A stretch of DNA of 64,000 bases, taken from Apis mellifera (taxonomy: Eukaryota > Arthropoda > Insecta > Hymenoptera > Apidae). This document shows positions 37,386 to 50,115 of this stretch, piece by piece. Under the pieces are notes generated by a model. The model did not search any database. It had not been told where the DNA came from and worked only from the letters and a program-made list of their open reading frames with translations. The translations under genes and the position numbers were made by a program. The stretch's first letter is position 1. The number at the start of each line of letters is the position of its first letter. The DNA lies in contig NC_037646.1 in the NCBI RefSeq assembly GCF_003254395.2, positions 10,560,881 through 10,624,880 on the forward strand, read 5' to 3'.

Positions 37386-38829
37386 TTGGAGGAAGAAGAA
37401 GCTTCCTCCGATCGATCGCGCTTAAATTCAGTAGAAGAGAAGAATTTACTCGACGCGAAATCGTATCACAACCCTCCAAGGGTAACGACTCGTTGACACA
37501 CCAAGGTCTCTCTCCCCCTCCTGTCGTCTCGCCAACTAAATGAAGAGGTCTGAATCGCGGGGGTGTAACGCGGAACAAGCATCCACCCCTTCTCGTTATG
37601 ACGTGCCGATAAATTCTACGCGGCGTAAGGGTTGGCAGGGTAGGGTAGGGTTCGTTGCCTCGACATCGACAGCTCGTTACACCGTTAAGACGGCCGGCTT
37701 ACTCCCCCCCCCTTCCCCTCCTTGTATACATAATTCAGATATCCCTATGTGCGGTTTCTCCGTTTTCTCCGAGAGCAAAGGGCTTCTTCTTCCACCCTCC
37801 TCCCTCTTTGAGCGGTCCCGTCTGAGGAAAGCCAATTTTCCCCTTCACCCGCCTCCCTCTCCACTCCCGCCCTGTTCGCGTTGACGCGTTGACTTCCTTC
37901 TAATTCGAAAATTGATTTTACGAAGCGATAATTTTAACGGGGCGATTAAATAAAACGGAAGGAGAACGTTGAAGGAGAGTAAATTTTGAGAGTAAAGTTT
38001 CTCTCTGGACGCATTCCTAGATAATTTCGAGAGAGAGAGAGTTGTATCGTGTAACGTATCGTAGAAATCCATTTACGTTCGATGTCAAATTCGAGGAGAA
38101 AGAAAAAAAAAAAAGAAACCGCCTTTCCATCTTCTCGAACAAATAATAAACGTCCAAATGTGATTCGTAATACGATACCAATCCTCCCTTCTCTCCCTCA
38201 TACGTTTCGGGAAGGATCAGAGTTGAAAGAAGAAGAAGAAAAATCCCGCCCCATACGTTACGAATAGTGACAAGGAAAATGGAACGAAACGGAACGAAAT
38301 GAAACGAAACGAGGCGATATCGATTAGCTGCTAGCAGGAATATTATACAACCCTGTATATAACGATCCACGGCGAGAGTATATTAATGTATCGATATCGA
38401 TGCCTTTGTATCGATAATTCCACTCGTGTCGATTCTTTCTTTTTTTCCACGAGAAAAAACTCGAGAAGCAATGGTTCAAGTATCGTAAGTTCGGTAGAAA
38501 TGCATATCGCGTGTACGTTCGACGTTTAAAAGCTACCGTCGCGTTACCTATTCCTCCGCTTATCCCACGAATTATTCCTAGTTACATTCTGTTAACCGGT
38601 TGGCAAATACGGAGAGAGAGAGAGAGAGATACGTAGCGATATCGTAACGGCACGGACGTTTATTAGGACGGGAGGGTGTTGGAATGGTAAAGGGAGCAAC
38701 ACACTCGCCCCCTAATAAACAAACTCGCGAGATATCTCGTCCGTGGCGTCGCACCAACGATATTGTGTCGCGGAATATCCCGCTCCGTGGTGGATATACA
38801 CGTATATATATATATAAATCGTGGAATAT
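37386..38829. other. single-copy non-coding DNA
   Basis: No supported gene. A GC-rich part at 37440-37900 has C-rich runs. Later contents include repeated GAACGAAA-type motifs near 38280, a (GA)n tract at about 38611-38629 and an exact AACCGGTT at 38594-38601. Confidence 0.5.
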
Positions 38830-41540
38830 CTCCTTCGTGGTTACGAGGCGGTTAAGCTTATCGCGTGAAGAGACAATTAAAACGCCAATCATCGGCAAGA
38901 TGCCGTTTACGGATACGATAATTATTCGAGACGAGAGTTAATTTCTCCTAAACGATGATGAAATCGAATAATACGATTAATTTTCTCGCGTGAAATATGC
39001 AAATATATTTATAAATATAGCCGGGGAAATAATCAGCAATGAGTTGATTAAATGTTAATTTCAATCATTTTTAATACCACAATCACTTCTTTTTTCTTTT
39101 TTTTTTTTTTTGCATTAGAAAAATTCGTATAAACTATATGGAGTCGCGTGTAGAGACAATTGAAACGCCAATCATCGACAAGATACTTATGGATACGAGG
39201 GTTAATTTCTCGAATGATGATAAAACGAGGGAATCGAATTGTCGATACGATTAATTTTCTCGCGTGAAATATGCAAATATATTTATAAATATAACCGGGG
39301 AAATAACCACCAATGAGTCAATTAAATGTTAATTTCAATCATTTTTAATACCACAATCACTTCTTTTTTCCTTTTTTTGCATTAGAAAAATTCGTATAAA
39401 TTATATGGAGTCGTGTGTAGAGACAATTGAAACGCCAATCATCGACAAGATACTTATGGATACGAGGGTTAATTTCTCGAATGATGATAAAACGAGGGAA
39501 TCGAATTGTCGATACGATTAATTTTCTCGCGTGAAATATGCAAATATATTTATAAATATAGCAGGGGAAATAACCACCAATGAGTTGATTAAATGTTAAT
39601 TTCAATCATTTTTAATACCACAATCACTTCTTTTTTCCTTTTTTTGCATTAGAAAAATTCGTATAAACTATATGGAGTCGCGTGCAGAGACAATTGAAAC
39701 GCAATCTTCGATAAGATGCCGTTTACAGATTAAGAGTTAATTTCTCGAGTGATGGTCAAACGAGGGAATCGAATTGTCGATATGATTAATTTTCTCACGT
39801 GAAATATAACAAATATTATATATATTTATAAATATATTTATAAATATAAGGAAATAACTTCAATGAGTCGATTAAATGTTAATTTCAATTATTTTTAATA
39901 CTACAATCACTTTAATTTTCTTTTTGCTTCATTCTTTTTTTTTCTTGCATTAGAAAAATTCGTATAAACTATATGGAGTCGTGTAGAGAGACAATTGAAA
40001 CGTCAATCTTTGATAAGATGCCGTTTATAATAATTTTTATGATAATTTTTCGAATGGTGATCAAACGAGGGAATCGAATTATTGATACGATTAATTTTCT
40101 ATTTCCGTGAAATATAACAAATAAATATATTTATAAATATAGGGAAATAACCATCAATGAGTCGATTAAATGCTAATTTCAACCTGCAATCAACTTTCTT
40201 CGTTTTTGTTACATTCTTTCCTAGCATTGGAAAAATTCGTATAAATAAAATCGCGTGCAGAGACAATTGAAATGGCAATCATCGACAAGATGCCGTTTAC
40301 AGATTAAGAATTAATTTCTCGAGTGATGATTAAACGAGGGAATCGAATTGTCGATACGATTAATTTTCTCACGTGAAATATAACAAATATGTAAATATAT
40401 TTGTAAATACAAGCGGGGAAATAACTACCAATGAGTCAATTAAATGTTAATTTCAATCATTTTTAATACTACAATCACTTTTTTTCTTTTTCTTTTACAT
40501 TAGAAAAATTCATATAAACTATGACTATTTGCATGGACGGATAATTAAATCTAATGATCGAGAAGATGCTTTATAGATACGATAATTATTCGAGACGAGA
40601 GTTAATTTCTCCTAAACGATGATGAAACAAGAGAATCGAATTGTCGATACGATTAATTTTCTCGCGTGAAATATAACAAATATGTAAATATATTTATAAA
40701 TACAGGCGGGGAAATAACCACCAATGAGTCAATTAAATGTTAATTTCAACCATTTTTAATACTACAAAAACTTTTTTTTTCTTTTTTCTTTTTTTGCATT
40801 ACTATACGGAGTCGCATGAAGAGACAATTGAAACATCAATCATCGACAAGATGCCGTTTATGGATACGAGGATTAATTTCTCGAATGATGATGAAACGAG
40901 GGAATCGAATTGTCGATACGACAATTAATTTTCTCCGATGAAATATAAAAAATATTAAGAATGGAAAATCGTGAATCAAAATAAAAATGCTAATTTCAAT
41001 CTACAACAAGTTTTCCTCTTTTTATTTTGCATTAGAAAAATTTATATAAACTATAACTATTTGCCTGGACGGATAATAATGATCGGGAAGATGCTATTTA
41101 TAGATACGATAAATATTCAGACGGGAGTTAATTTCTGCTAAACGATGATGAAACGGGGGAATCGAATCGTCGATACGATTAATTTTCTCCCATGAAAAAT
41201 AAAGATTATTAAGAGTGGAAATACGCGTGAAGAGATAATCACGATGATTCAATTAAATTCCAATCCTGCAATCGCTTAAACCTCATTCCTTTCCTTGGAA
41301 AAATTCGTATATATAAATAGAATCGCGTGGAATGAACAATTGAAGCGGACAATCATCGACGCAATTTTACGAATACGATAATTATTCAAACGAGGGGAAA
41401 GGGTTAATTTCTCCAATGAAACGTAAATGGAAAAATGTTAGGCGTGGAAACGAAGAGTGGCCACGATGAATCAATTAAACAGCTCGACAATCGCGTGACG
41501 ACGAATGCTAATTTCAACCTACAATCGCCTCAGTCTCCTT
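38830..41540. repeat. tandem array I, about 274 bp unit, 10 copies
   Basis: AGACAATTGAAACGCCAATC and its variants recur at 38871, 39153, 39421, 39688, 39989, 40261, about 40539, 40822, about 41071 and about 41334. Units share AATCGAATTGTCGATACGAT, TTAATTTTCTCGCGTGAAAT, ATATTTATAAATATA and TTAAATGTTAATTTCAATCA. Copies 7 and 9 share a variant start (ACTATTTGC.TGGACGGATAA) that alternates with the common form. The first and last units are more GC-rich and divergent than the middle ones. Confidence 0.95.
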
Positions 41541-43846
41541 CCAGTTTCGCTTCGTTCTTTCTTTGCATTGGAGAAGTTCTTCTCGAGGACGCGACGGCAC
41601 GTTTCATCGAACCCCTACAAGCTCTCCCTCTGTGATGAAAAAAAGGACAAATTCGAGAAAGAAAAGTACGCGATCCGAGATGGAAGTGTCCACATTTATA
41701 TTTCCTCCTCTCGAGGCTTTCGAGATTCCACTTTCCGCGTTGACACTAATTTGCCCGTTTCTCTCGTTTCCCTTGCTCCTCCCAAGCTCGCCATAAAACT
41801 CCACCCCCGAACCCGGGGTTCAAAGAAACCACGCTCGCTTCGCGTTCCCTTTGAATTTTCAAATCGAAGGGGTGAAAAATTTAAATACAAGATAGAAAGC
41901 GATACGTGATATCTTTTCTCCATATTCTCTACTTAACACTATATATAGATAATTTTCTTCGAATAATTAACATTCCTTTCACATTCAACAGTTGAATCTA
42001 TGATAAATTGTCCAATCGTTCAATTTTATAAAATTTTTATACAATGATATTTTCCTTCCTACAACAAATTGGCATAAATTTGGAAAAGGTCGAAACATTT
42101 GTCCCTATAACAAAGGACTTCCTTCCCTTTCAAAAAAATCCCTCGTAATTCGAGATAAGGATGAATCCAGGATAAATTCCAGCGATCTAGGATCGAACCT
42201 TCCGATTCCGTTTACCGTTTAAAAAATCCTTTTATTCGAATTCAACAAGGATACCTTTCATTTTCCAAGACTTGGGCCACTTTATTTCCTGATCAATGCA
42301 ATATGAATTTCTCAACACTCTCGTACAAAACAATTGTTGGCTCGATTGCCACGCGATAAAAAAAGAAAAGAATTATTCATCGAGTATATATACACACACA
42401 TATATACGTACCTTTCATTTTTCCCCGCTACGACGAAGATAAGCGTAGCGAGCACGCCCCAAATAACTAGAAAGCGAAAATCACGCCACGAGAATTCGCC
42501 ACAATTTCTCCGGAAATTCCATATTCCAGGGAACTGCGTTCCCATCCCGTTTATAAAACGGACATTGACGTACGTCTCGATATACACACATATACGGCTC
42601 GAAACTTATTTCCAACTTAGGCGGAAGCTTATTTAAATGCTAAGCGCCGAGATAAACCGGGGATCCGACAACCCTTCCCCCTCCCCAACTCACTTCCCTC
42701 TATTTATATACCCGCAAACACCCAGCAACCGGTTGCTTTCATCGCGACCGGTTCGTGTATATATCCGCCTCCAAGTTGGCAAAGCGCCGTCTAATTAAGT
42801 GGCGAAATTACGAGGCAAACCCGTTTTAAACCGACCGGCCACGCGTCCCCTCTCGAAACCGAAAACTGAAAACTCTAATCCGCCCCTAATCCGAGAAGAC
42901 TAATTTGCGAAGGGAAAATTTCGTTTTCGAGCGAAGAAAAAAACGAAAGCGAGATCGGGGAGCGGTAGGTAACGAGCTGTTAATCGTCGGGAAACATCCA
43001 TTCCAGGTGTATAATCCGTTTCGACAGCCGTTCCTGCTCCCCCCCCCGTTTGTGAAACATTTTAATTACGCCGAGAAAGTGGAGGAGAGGGGAGGGAGGG
43101 AATGCGCGAAAACAACATCGCGCCCCGTTAATGTATCCGGCGTGCATAAATATTCATATCGAGGAGGAGGAAGAGAGGGGGATCCCATCCGTGAATTAAT
43201 CAGATGTATCTCGTATGAAACGCGCAAACCAATTTACAATTTTATTCCCCCGTTTGTTTTCGTTATTGATTCGTGTTGGAACGCGATTACGAATTCGTTA
43301 ACTCGCAATTATATTTCGAGTCGCTTAATTGCTACTTTTGCCGTAGTGAATTAGAGAACACTGTTTTATAAAATTGGAGGAGGGGATGTACGTAATGATA
43401 AAGTTTTTGATATCGAGAGAGAGATAAGACGAGAATTTTAAATTTATCCCAGGTAAAGAGGAAATAAGAAAGTTTGGCAATTTGAAAATTGCATAAGATT
43501 TAGCGAGGTGTATCCCTGTTAACGAATTTCACTTTATTCCCATTAACTCGTTTGCTTTAACCCATTTTAATCCATCCTTAACTCACTTTGACTTAAGAAA
43601 CAAAATTTTAACTCGAAGGTATCATCACCATTACTATACCACGACTGTGTAATAACCCAGGAAGTAATTTCACTTAACTATTTACACCTGAAACTCTTTT
43701 CATAAAAATTGCATCAAAATTGTGCGGCTATCGTAATTTTCATTCAAGAGGCCAATAATTCATCCACCGTTTTATACATTAATAAAACATTTACTCTTAT
43801 AAAAATATTTCGAAATATTTCTTCGACTTTGCTTCACGAGCCGTTA
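41541..43846. other. single-copy non-coding DNA with a GC-richer island at 42.4-43.3 kb
   Basis: No supported gene. The part at 42600-42860 contains AACCGGTT (42727-42734), a second GACCGGTT (42746-42753) and several TATATA stretches, so it may be a regulatory element. The long frame at 42905-43354 has no recognisable domain and an Arg/Lys-rich start that follows from purine-rich DNA. Confidence 0.45.
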
Positions 43847-44766
43847 TTGGGGTGGCAACTAAGTAATTGCGGATTTCAATTGAAATTGATGACGACCTAA
43901 TCAAAGCAATAATCGATTCGGATCGTCACAGTACAACTCGTGAGATTGCAGAGAAGCTTCATGTATCACATGCATTGAAAACCACTTAAAACAACTTGCC
44001 TATGTTCAAAAACTCGATACATGGGTTCCTCACGAACTGAAAGAAAAGCATTTAACGCAGCGCATTAACAGCTGCGATTTGCTAAAGAAACGTAATGAAA
44101 ATGATCCATTTTTAAAACGACCGATAACTGGCGATGAAAAATGGGTTGTTTACAACAATATCAAGCGGAAAAGATGGTGGAGCAGGCCACGTGAACCAGC
44201 TCGAACAACATCAAAAGCTGGTATTCGTCGAAAGAAGGTTTTGTTATCAGTTTGGTGGGATTACGAAGGAATTGTCTATTTTGAACTCTTACCACCCAAC
44301 CGAACGATCAATTCTGTCGTCTACATTGAACAACTAACGAAATTAAACAATGCAGTTGAAGAAAAGCGGTCCGAATTGACAAATCGAAAAGGTGTTGTAT
44401 TCCATCGTGACAATGCAAGGCCACACACATCTTTGATCACTCGGCAAAAATTATTGGAGCTTGGTTGGGATGTTTTGCCACGTCCACCATATAGTCCTGA
44501 CCTTGCACCATCCGATTACTTTTTGTTTAGATCTTTACAAAACTCCTTGAATGGTAAAAATTTCAATAATGATGATGATATCAAATCGTACCTGATTCAG
44601 TTTTTTGCTAATAAAAACCACAAGTTTTATGAACGTGGGATTATGATGCTGCCTGAAAGATGGCAAAAGGTCATTGAAAAATGGGCAACACATTACGGAA
44701 TAAAGTTATTTAGTTCCATGAAAAAATTGTCTTTGATTTTCTAAAAAAAATTAGTTGCCAACTCAA
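43847..44766 (+). mobile_element. DD34D mariner element, 5' internally deleted
   Basis: The element is 920 bp between TA dinucleotides (43845-43846 and 44767-44768). The left end reads TTGGGGTGGCAACTAAGTAA and the right, on the other strand, TTGAGTTGGCAACTAA. These are the terminal repeats typical of mariners common in Hymenoptera. The left repeat is followed within 15-20 bases by transposase codons from well inside the gene, so the leader, start codon and first part of the DNA-binding domain are gone. Full-length relatives are about 1.3 kb. Both ends and the catalytic triad survive. Confidence 0.95.
43882..44744 (+). pseudogene. mariner (DD34D) transposase, N-terminus deleted, one frameshift
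   Basis: The first segment (43882 to about 43970) reads EIDDDLIKAIIDSDRHSTT.. to LHVSH, part of the helix-turn-helix domain. A 4-base loss near 43972 shifts the frame, and the protein then continues from ENHLKQLAYVQKL to the stop at 44744. Catalytic motifs: TGDEKW (Asp codon 44133-44135), HRDNARPHT (44409-44411) and YSPDLAPSDYFLF (44514-44516). The last two aspartates are separated by 34 residues, so the DD34D triad is intact. The linker motif WVPHEL is also present. It resembles the cecropia/irritans-type mariners, but I cannot fix the subfamily. Not functional because the start and part of the DNA-binding domain are missing. Confidence 0.93.
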
Positions 44767-45793
44767 TACATCCCGTGAATCGAGAAACCGACAGGAAATA
44801 GGAAAACAAAGTGTTATCGGTGTTACGGTTAACGAGGGAGTGGGGCGATCGGTCGATCCGACGTGTTCGGATGGTCCGTGTCTAGGCTCGGTCAAATCTG
44901 TACACGAGGAGTATCCCGATTCTCCTCCACCTGGATTATTCGAGATACTCGATACATCGCCGTGAAATCCCGGACACACATTTTCCAAACCAACGAGCCC
45001 CTGCCTCTCTCTCCATAGAGGCTCCAATGCCAGGATAAATGCATGTGCCGAGTAGATGTATGCGAGTCGCGATCATCGATCGGCATTAACGATGTACACA
45101 TGCTCTTCCCTCTCGTGTTAAGACTTTACGTGCGGAATACGTAGATGGACATAATTGGAATAACATCTGCGTATTATGTATTTTATATTCGTGCAATCTG
45201 GCGTTGATTTTTCTTAATTAATTGATTATATTCTTCTCGATTTATATTACATTGGGAAAATTTTGAAGAGCAAATTTAACAAGTTTGGTCAATTTGGAAA
45301 TTATTTTATATATAATTCTATTACTCTTCGATTTTACTTAGATTGGAATTTTGCTTACCGGGTTTGTCAAAATGGCGGGTTTAATAACGGTCAGATGTGT
45401 TCTTGCTCCTTGCCGTCAGAGGGACACAATAGTCGTTCGTTCGTTTCTAAAGACCCTCTAATCTCCAACAATCTGTTCTATTGTCTCTGTTTAGACAGCT
45501 TTATTAATTTAGATCTTCTTTTTTGCAATCTTCTCTATTACCAGATTATTAATAAATTTTGGAAAAAAGTTAATGTTAATTTTCATGGAAATAGAAATGT
45601 AATTATAATTTGCATTCGACGTTTCCATTGAATTATTGAAAACGATCATATAGATGTCGTTACACGTATCTGCAACATAGATCGCGCATTTCTTCTTTTT
45701 CTTTTTTCTATAACAGACAGTAAGTCTCAGACAACGATATTACTCGAAAATATCGATATACACATTCCTTATCTCTACATTTTTCTATTACAG
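44767..45793. other. non-coding DNA upstream of the signal-peptide exon
   Basis: The part at 44820-45110 is GC/CpG-rich and single-copy; the rest is AT-rich. I see no clear donor site or promoter. It is probably the end of the intron or leader region in front of the exon at 45794. A polypyrimidine stretch (about 45765-45790) ends in the acceptor TATTACAG. Confidence 0.5.
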
Positions 45794-45895
45794 GCGAGCT
45801 CGTGGATAAATGCACGATACACGGGATCACCATGGACGCGGTTCGATTGTTCCTTGTGCTGCTGGCATCGTCGCGCTACTTTCTACATCCTATCG
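45794..45895 (+). CDS. signal-peptide exon of an immunoglobulin-domain gene
   Basis: The exon is bounded by the acceptor TTTTTCTATTACAG and the donor CG|GTAAGTC. The start ATG is at 45832 (context ACCATGG) and the coding part, 64 bases, encodes MDAVRLFLVLLASSRYFLHP plus Ile and the first base of codon 22. Residues 6-14 (LFLVLLASS) form a hydrophobic core after a short charged start, as in a secretory signal peptide. The exon ends in phase 1, matching the exon at 52166 so that codon 22 becomes Asp. An out-of-frame ATG at 45810 lies 22 bases before the main start and overlaps it. Bases 45794-45831 would be 5' leader. The predicted product is secreted or a type I membrane protein. The model rests on splice signals, phase and signal-peptide character; no transcript evidence. 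Confidence 0.65.
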
Positions 45896-46021
45896 GTAAG
45901 TCAACTTGCAATTTTAAAATTTTATCTCTTCACGATACAATAACTCGTGAGAGGAGGAGGAGGAAACAATTTTTTCCGAATCTTCCAACGTAAACCGTCT
46001 AAGAGAACAGACCTTAATCAC

Positions 46022-46047
46022 GAAGAAGAAGAAGAAGAAGAAGAAGG
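46022..46047. repeat. (GAA)n microsatellite
   Basis: About eight GAA units in the intron, followed by further purine-rich sequence. Simple repeat only. Confidence 0.9.
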
Positions 46048-49000
46048 AGAAGGGGAAGAAACTTAACCACCAAAGGTTGGTGGTCGGCTACCTTCATCCC
46101 ATGGAAACACACTAGGCGGCGGCCAACTTTCTCAATTAGTGCTCGAGCCCGATCGACCTGCAACTCATTCGTATTCACGATGAACCTAGGGATCCCTAGA
46201 TAGAGTAGACCGATAGCCTACCTCTCCACAGATTCTCCCCATCCTTGCTCCCCATCCTCCAACGCTATTTCTCATCTGTTTTTTTTTCCTCCACGTGTTT
46301 TTTTCTCTCGTCACACGTATACACACACACACACACATGTATCTTTTTCGCCTCGCGAAACTTTGAATTTTTTAAACGCTTCTTTTCTCTCTTTCTCTCA
46401 ACGTACGTTGAATCAGCGCATTGAAAAGGAGCAGAAATGAGTAGTATTTGAACGTCTGCCTGCGTCTTCTTCTTCGTTTCAACGGATCCGTTGAATTTTT
46501 CAACATTTTCAACATTCGTACGATACAGAAGTAAAGAAAAAAACGAACAGGAGTTTAAGTGACGGGCAATCCGAACGATCCTTTGAAAAATAAGAGGGGG
46601 AGCATTATATTTCGGTTCTCGATGATTTTTTCCAAACTGAACAGAACGATGAAACAACGCTCGATCCGGGATATCCACTTTAAGGTGAAGATAAAACGTG
46701 TCTATCGCTTGTCCCGAGACGAGTTACTTCCAAGGGTTCGAAGAAGGGGGGGCTCGTTTTATCGTAACGACGTAGATAAATCTCGCAAAATGATTTCTCT
46801 CGAGCGCGACGGCGTTAGTCGGGGGGTTGGTGGGTTTTTGCGGTGCTCGCGGAACGACTTGGCCGTAAAACATAAAAGTGAAGGGGAGGGGGAGAGGGCC
46901 TCGACTAGAGCCGTCAACGAATATATATATAAAGTAACAAAGCTCTCGAAAACACGCGAAAACACCTCGACCCTTCGTCTCGTTTCTTGCACGCGAACGA
47001 GTCAATTTTTTTTTCCCCCTCCAGGCTTCGATTCGCGTTATCGGATCGAGAAACCGCGGAGGATCCATTGAAAGTGAAAGAAAGATCGAATTTTTTTTCC
47101 TTTAAAATGCGATAAATCTTAAACGACGATTCTTCGATTGTAATTCTAATCACGAAGAGAGAGAGAGAGAGAGACTTTATTCTAAAAGATTGTATAGAGA
47201 GAGATGCAAAGATATCGGATAAAGATCAACCTGTTCGCGTGTCGATCGTTGGCATAGGGGATTGGATATATGAAATTCACTTTTAGGGAGGTGTTAGATA
47301 AATAAATGGAAGATTAAAAGGAAAGTATGATCGGAGGGAAGTTCGTTCGAAGATGGTTGGAATAGAAGGATGCGTTGATCGTGAGCAAATTTTACATCCC
47401 AAGATTAAATTGAATATCTCTCGTTCGCATTTCTCCTCCTCCTCCTCTTTGTCAATCCTCTCATCCACTTGGCGAGGCAAAGAAAAAACAAAGAAAGTGC
47501 TGGAATCACAGTCGCTTCTATTAAAGAAAAATTTTCTTACGAGAGAGAAAGAGAGAAAGATAAGTGGGTTAGCGGAGAGGAACGAATATCGTTCCTTCCT
47601 CGAGAAACGTTCCCTACGACGAAGCGATGACCGATTCTTTGCTCTTCGACGACCAAGAATTTCCTTTGATAAGATGAAATATGCCGAAATGAAAGGATAA
47701 TTTTTTCCCCCCTCCTCGTTTCTTTACCGATTCGAGTGTACGATCGAGGCAAAGAAAAAAAAAAGAAAAGAAATCGTAAAGGAAAAATTTATACGATCCT
47801 TTGATGATGAAATGATCTTCGGTCTTCTGGCAAAAGAGCCGATTCGACTCGTGAATGGTGGAAGATATATTTGGATCGTTAAAAAAAAAAAGAAAAAAGA
47901 AGGGTAGACGAAATTTCTGGGTAAAAATTGACGCCATAAAAGGTAAACTGCTCTTATCCCTTATCGAAAAGAAGTAATTTCTTATTTCCTTAGCTCCTTA
48001 GGTCCAGAGAGAAACTTGTTTGCATCGTTATTGGCTACTTTCTAGTGTCGAGGCAAGATCTCTCCCCTCCATTGACTCGATTTTCGTTATATTCCTGAAA
48101 TTCTCTTCCAATTTTTCAATTGCTTTAAAATTTACCCCCTAATTCAAATCGTTGAACCGCACCGCCTTCAATTCAATCCAATCGTAGAATAAAGATCGGG
48201 ACCGACAAATCGTCGAATGAAAGAAATCGAATCCCGATCGATATTCGAAACAAGTTAAAAAAAAAAAAAGAGTAGCAACAAACTTTCAACAATGTTATAA
48301 TTCGAGAAAAATTGGATGTACGTTTACAATTGTATTACATTTATTTTCATATTCGATCGTCGATTCGAATGCACGGTTCGTAAATTTCGCACTTTCCCCT
48401 AAATCTTCTTCGTTCCATGATCGAAACCCTTTAAGCTGTATACGATGGGAAACGATCACACGAAAATCCATCTGCTCGAAGAGATTTTGATTCGTGATAA
48501 AAAGGATTAGAATTACTTTATTAAAGTAAAATATCTTTATTAAGGATACGTCGATTCTCTTAACCTGATTTCTTCTCCTCTTGTGCGTCAATTTATCAAT
48601 TACTCTCGTTCCAAACATCTCGATTAGGAATATTTTAGAATAAGCTTTGAATTCATCTGTGAAAATGCAAATCGATCCTCGAACACCATTGAAACGAAAA
48701 GAATGGCAAAATTTAAAGAGAAATAGTTTGATCGGATTACAGCGATAGAAAGAAAGAAAAGAAAAAAGCACATAGCTCTAAAACAGAACCAGAATCCTCT
48801 TTTGTTTGTCGTCTATCCGTTTACTCGCGAAAGCTATAAAACGAGCTCGACTATTCACGTTGTGTGTGACATAAAGAAATTACTCTCCCCGAATAAACGT
48901 GTCGCGGCATGTACGGAATAATTTAAAGGATAGTTCACCTTAATTCTGGATACACTGTGTGTACACGTGGCGGATAATAATAGTACTCTCTCTCTGTCTC

Positions 49001-49190
49001 TATCTATCTATTTCTCTTTCTAAAACAAACTCGAATTTCGATCTATTAAGATATCATTCATTTCCATATTGATCGTTCCATCCCATCGAACGACACAATC
49101 AAATTTCACTAATCCATTATTCCATTCTTCCCTATTCAAACACGCTTCGGTTGGAAGACACTCAAGACACGAAACTTCCGTCATTCCAGA

Positions 49191-49224
49191 TTCCTTCCTT
49201 CCTTCCTTCCTTCCTTCCTTCCTT
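49191..49224. repeat. (CCTT)n microsatellite
   Basis: About eight uninterrupted CCTT tetranucleotides within the intron. Simple repeat only. Confidence 0.93.
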
Positions 49225-50115
49225 TCCCTTGTAAAGAGAAGGTAATTCCATCTTCAGTAGAGTCAAAAAATCGTCGCTTTAATCAGAGAGGACGGTGAGA
49301 GGAGTAGTGGACCTTTTGCGAACGTTGCAGATAAGCCGAGGTTACTCTCTCTCTCTCTCTCTTTGCAAATTAGCAGACACCAACAGGCACAAGTTGAAGG
49401 CATTCCCTCTAATAGGTAATGCAATTTAAGAAGCTCGCCAACCAAGGATGGAATGGTAGGCGGATGACCAGAAGAAGAAGAAGAAGGGAATATCCTGCCT
49501 TATCCTCGACGTACGTAGAGCGAATCTTAAATTTTGCGGCCGCATCGTTTCCTCAGCTGAGTGAATAACTTCGGTAATTACCATCGACCCAGTTGCGCTC
49601 CCCTCCTCGAGTCAACGTCTCGAATTACGTTTGACCGGGAAAGGAACGACAACTTTTGATATCGCGATGTATATATGGGTCGATACGAATTTCGTCCAAA
49701 ACTCGACCAAGTTTCCAAATATATATATATACGTAGATGAACGAAGTTCTCCAAGCCATACTTTTCGAAAAATTCATCCTCGACCTTTGGCGGTGTTCGT
49801 TCACGAGGGAAGATGTTGCACGCATATTCCTCGACGATGATCGATGGTGGATTTTTTTGACGAGAAATAATTGAAATAAAATTTTCTTCATCATCCTTCA
49901 CGTTTCTCCTCTCTGGTTACCATCTCGTTCCAAACTTTCTACTCCTTTCCCTCAAAATTACGACAGCATAAAACGCAACCAAAGTATTTAAGTTATGTGT
50001 GAAATTGCCAATTTTAGAATAAACGACTTGTAAACTCTGCTTAACCTATATTTTGTTTTTATATATATATATTGTTCTCTTGCGTTTGTAGAATAAATTC
50101 TTTTTTACTACTATA

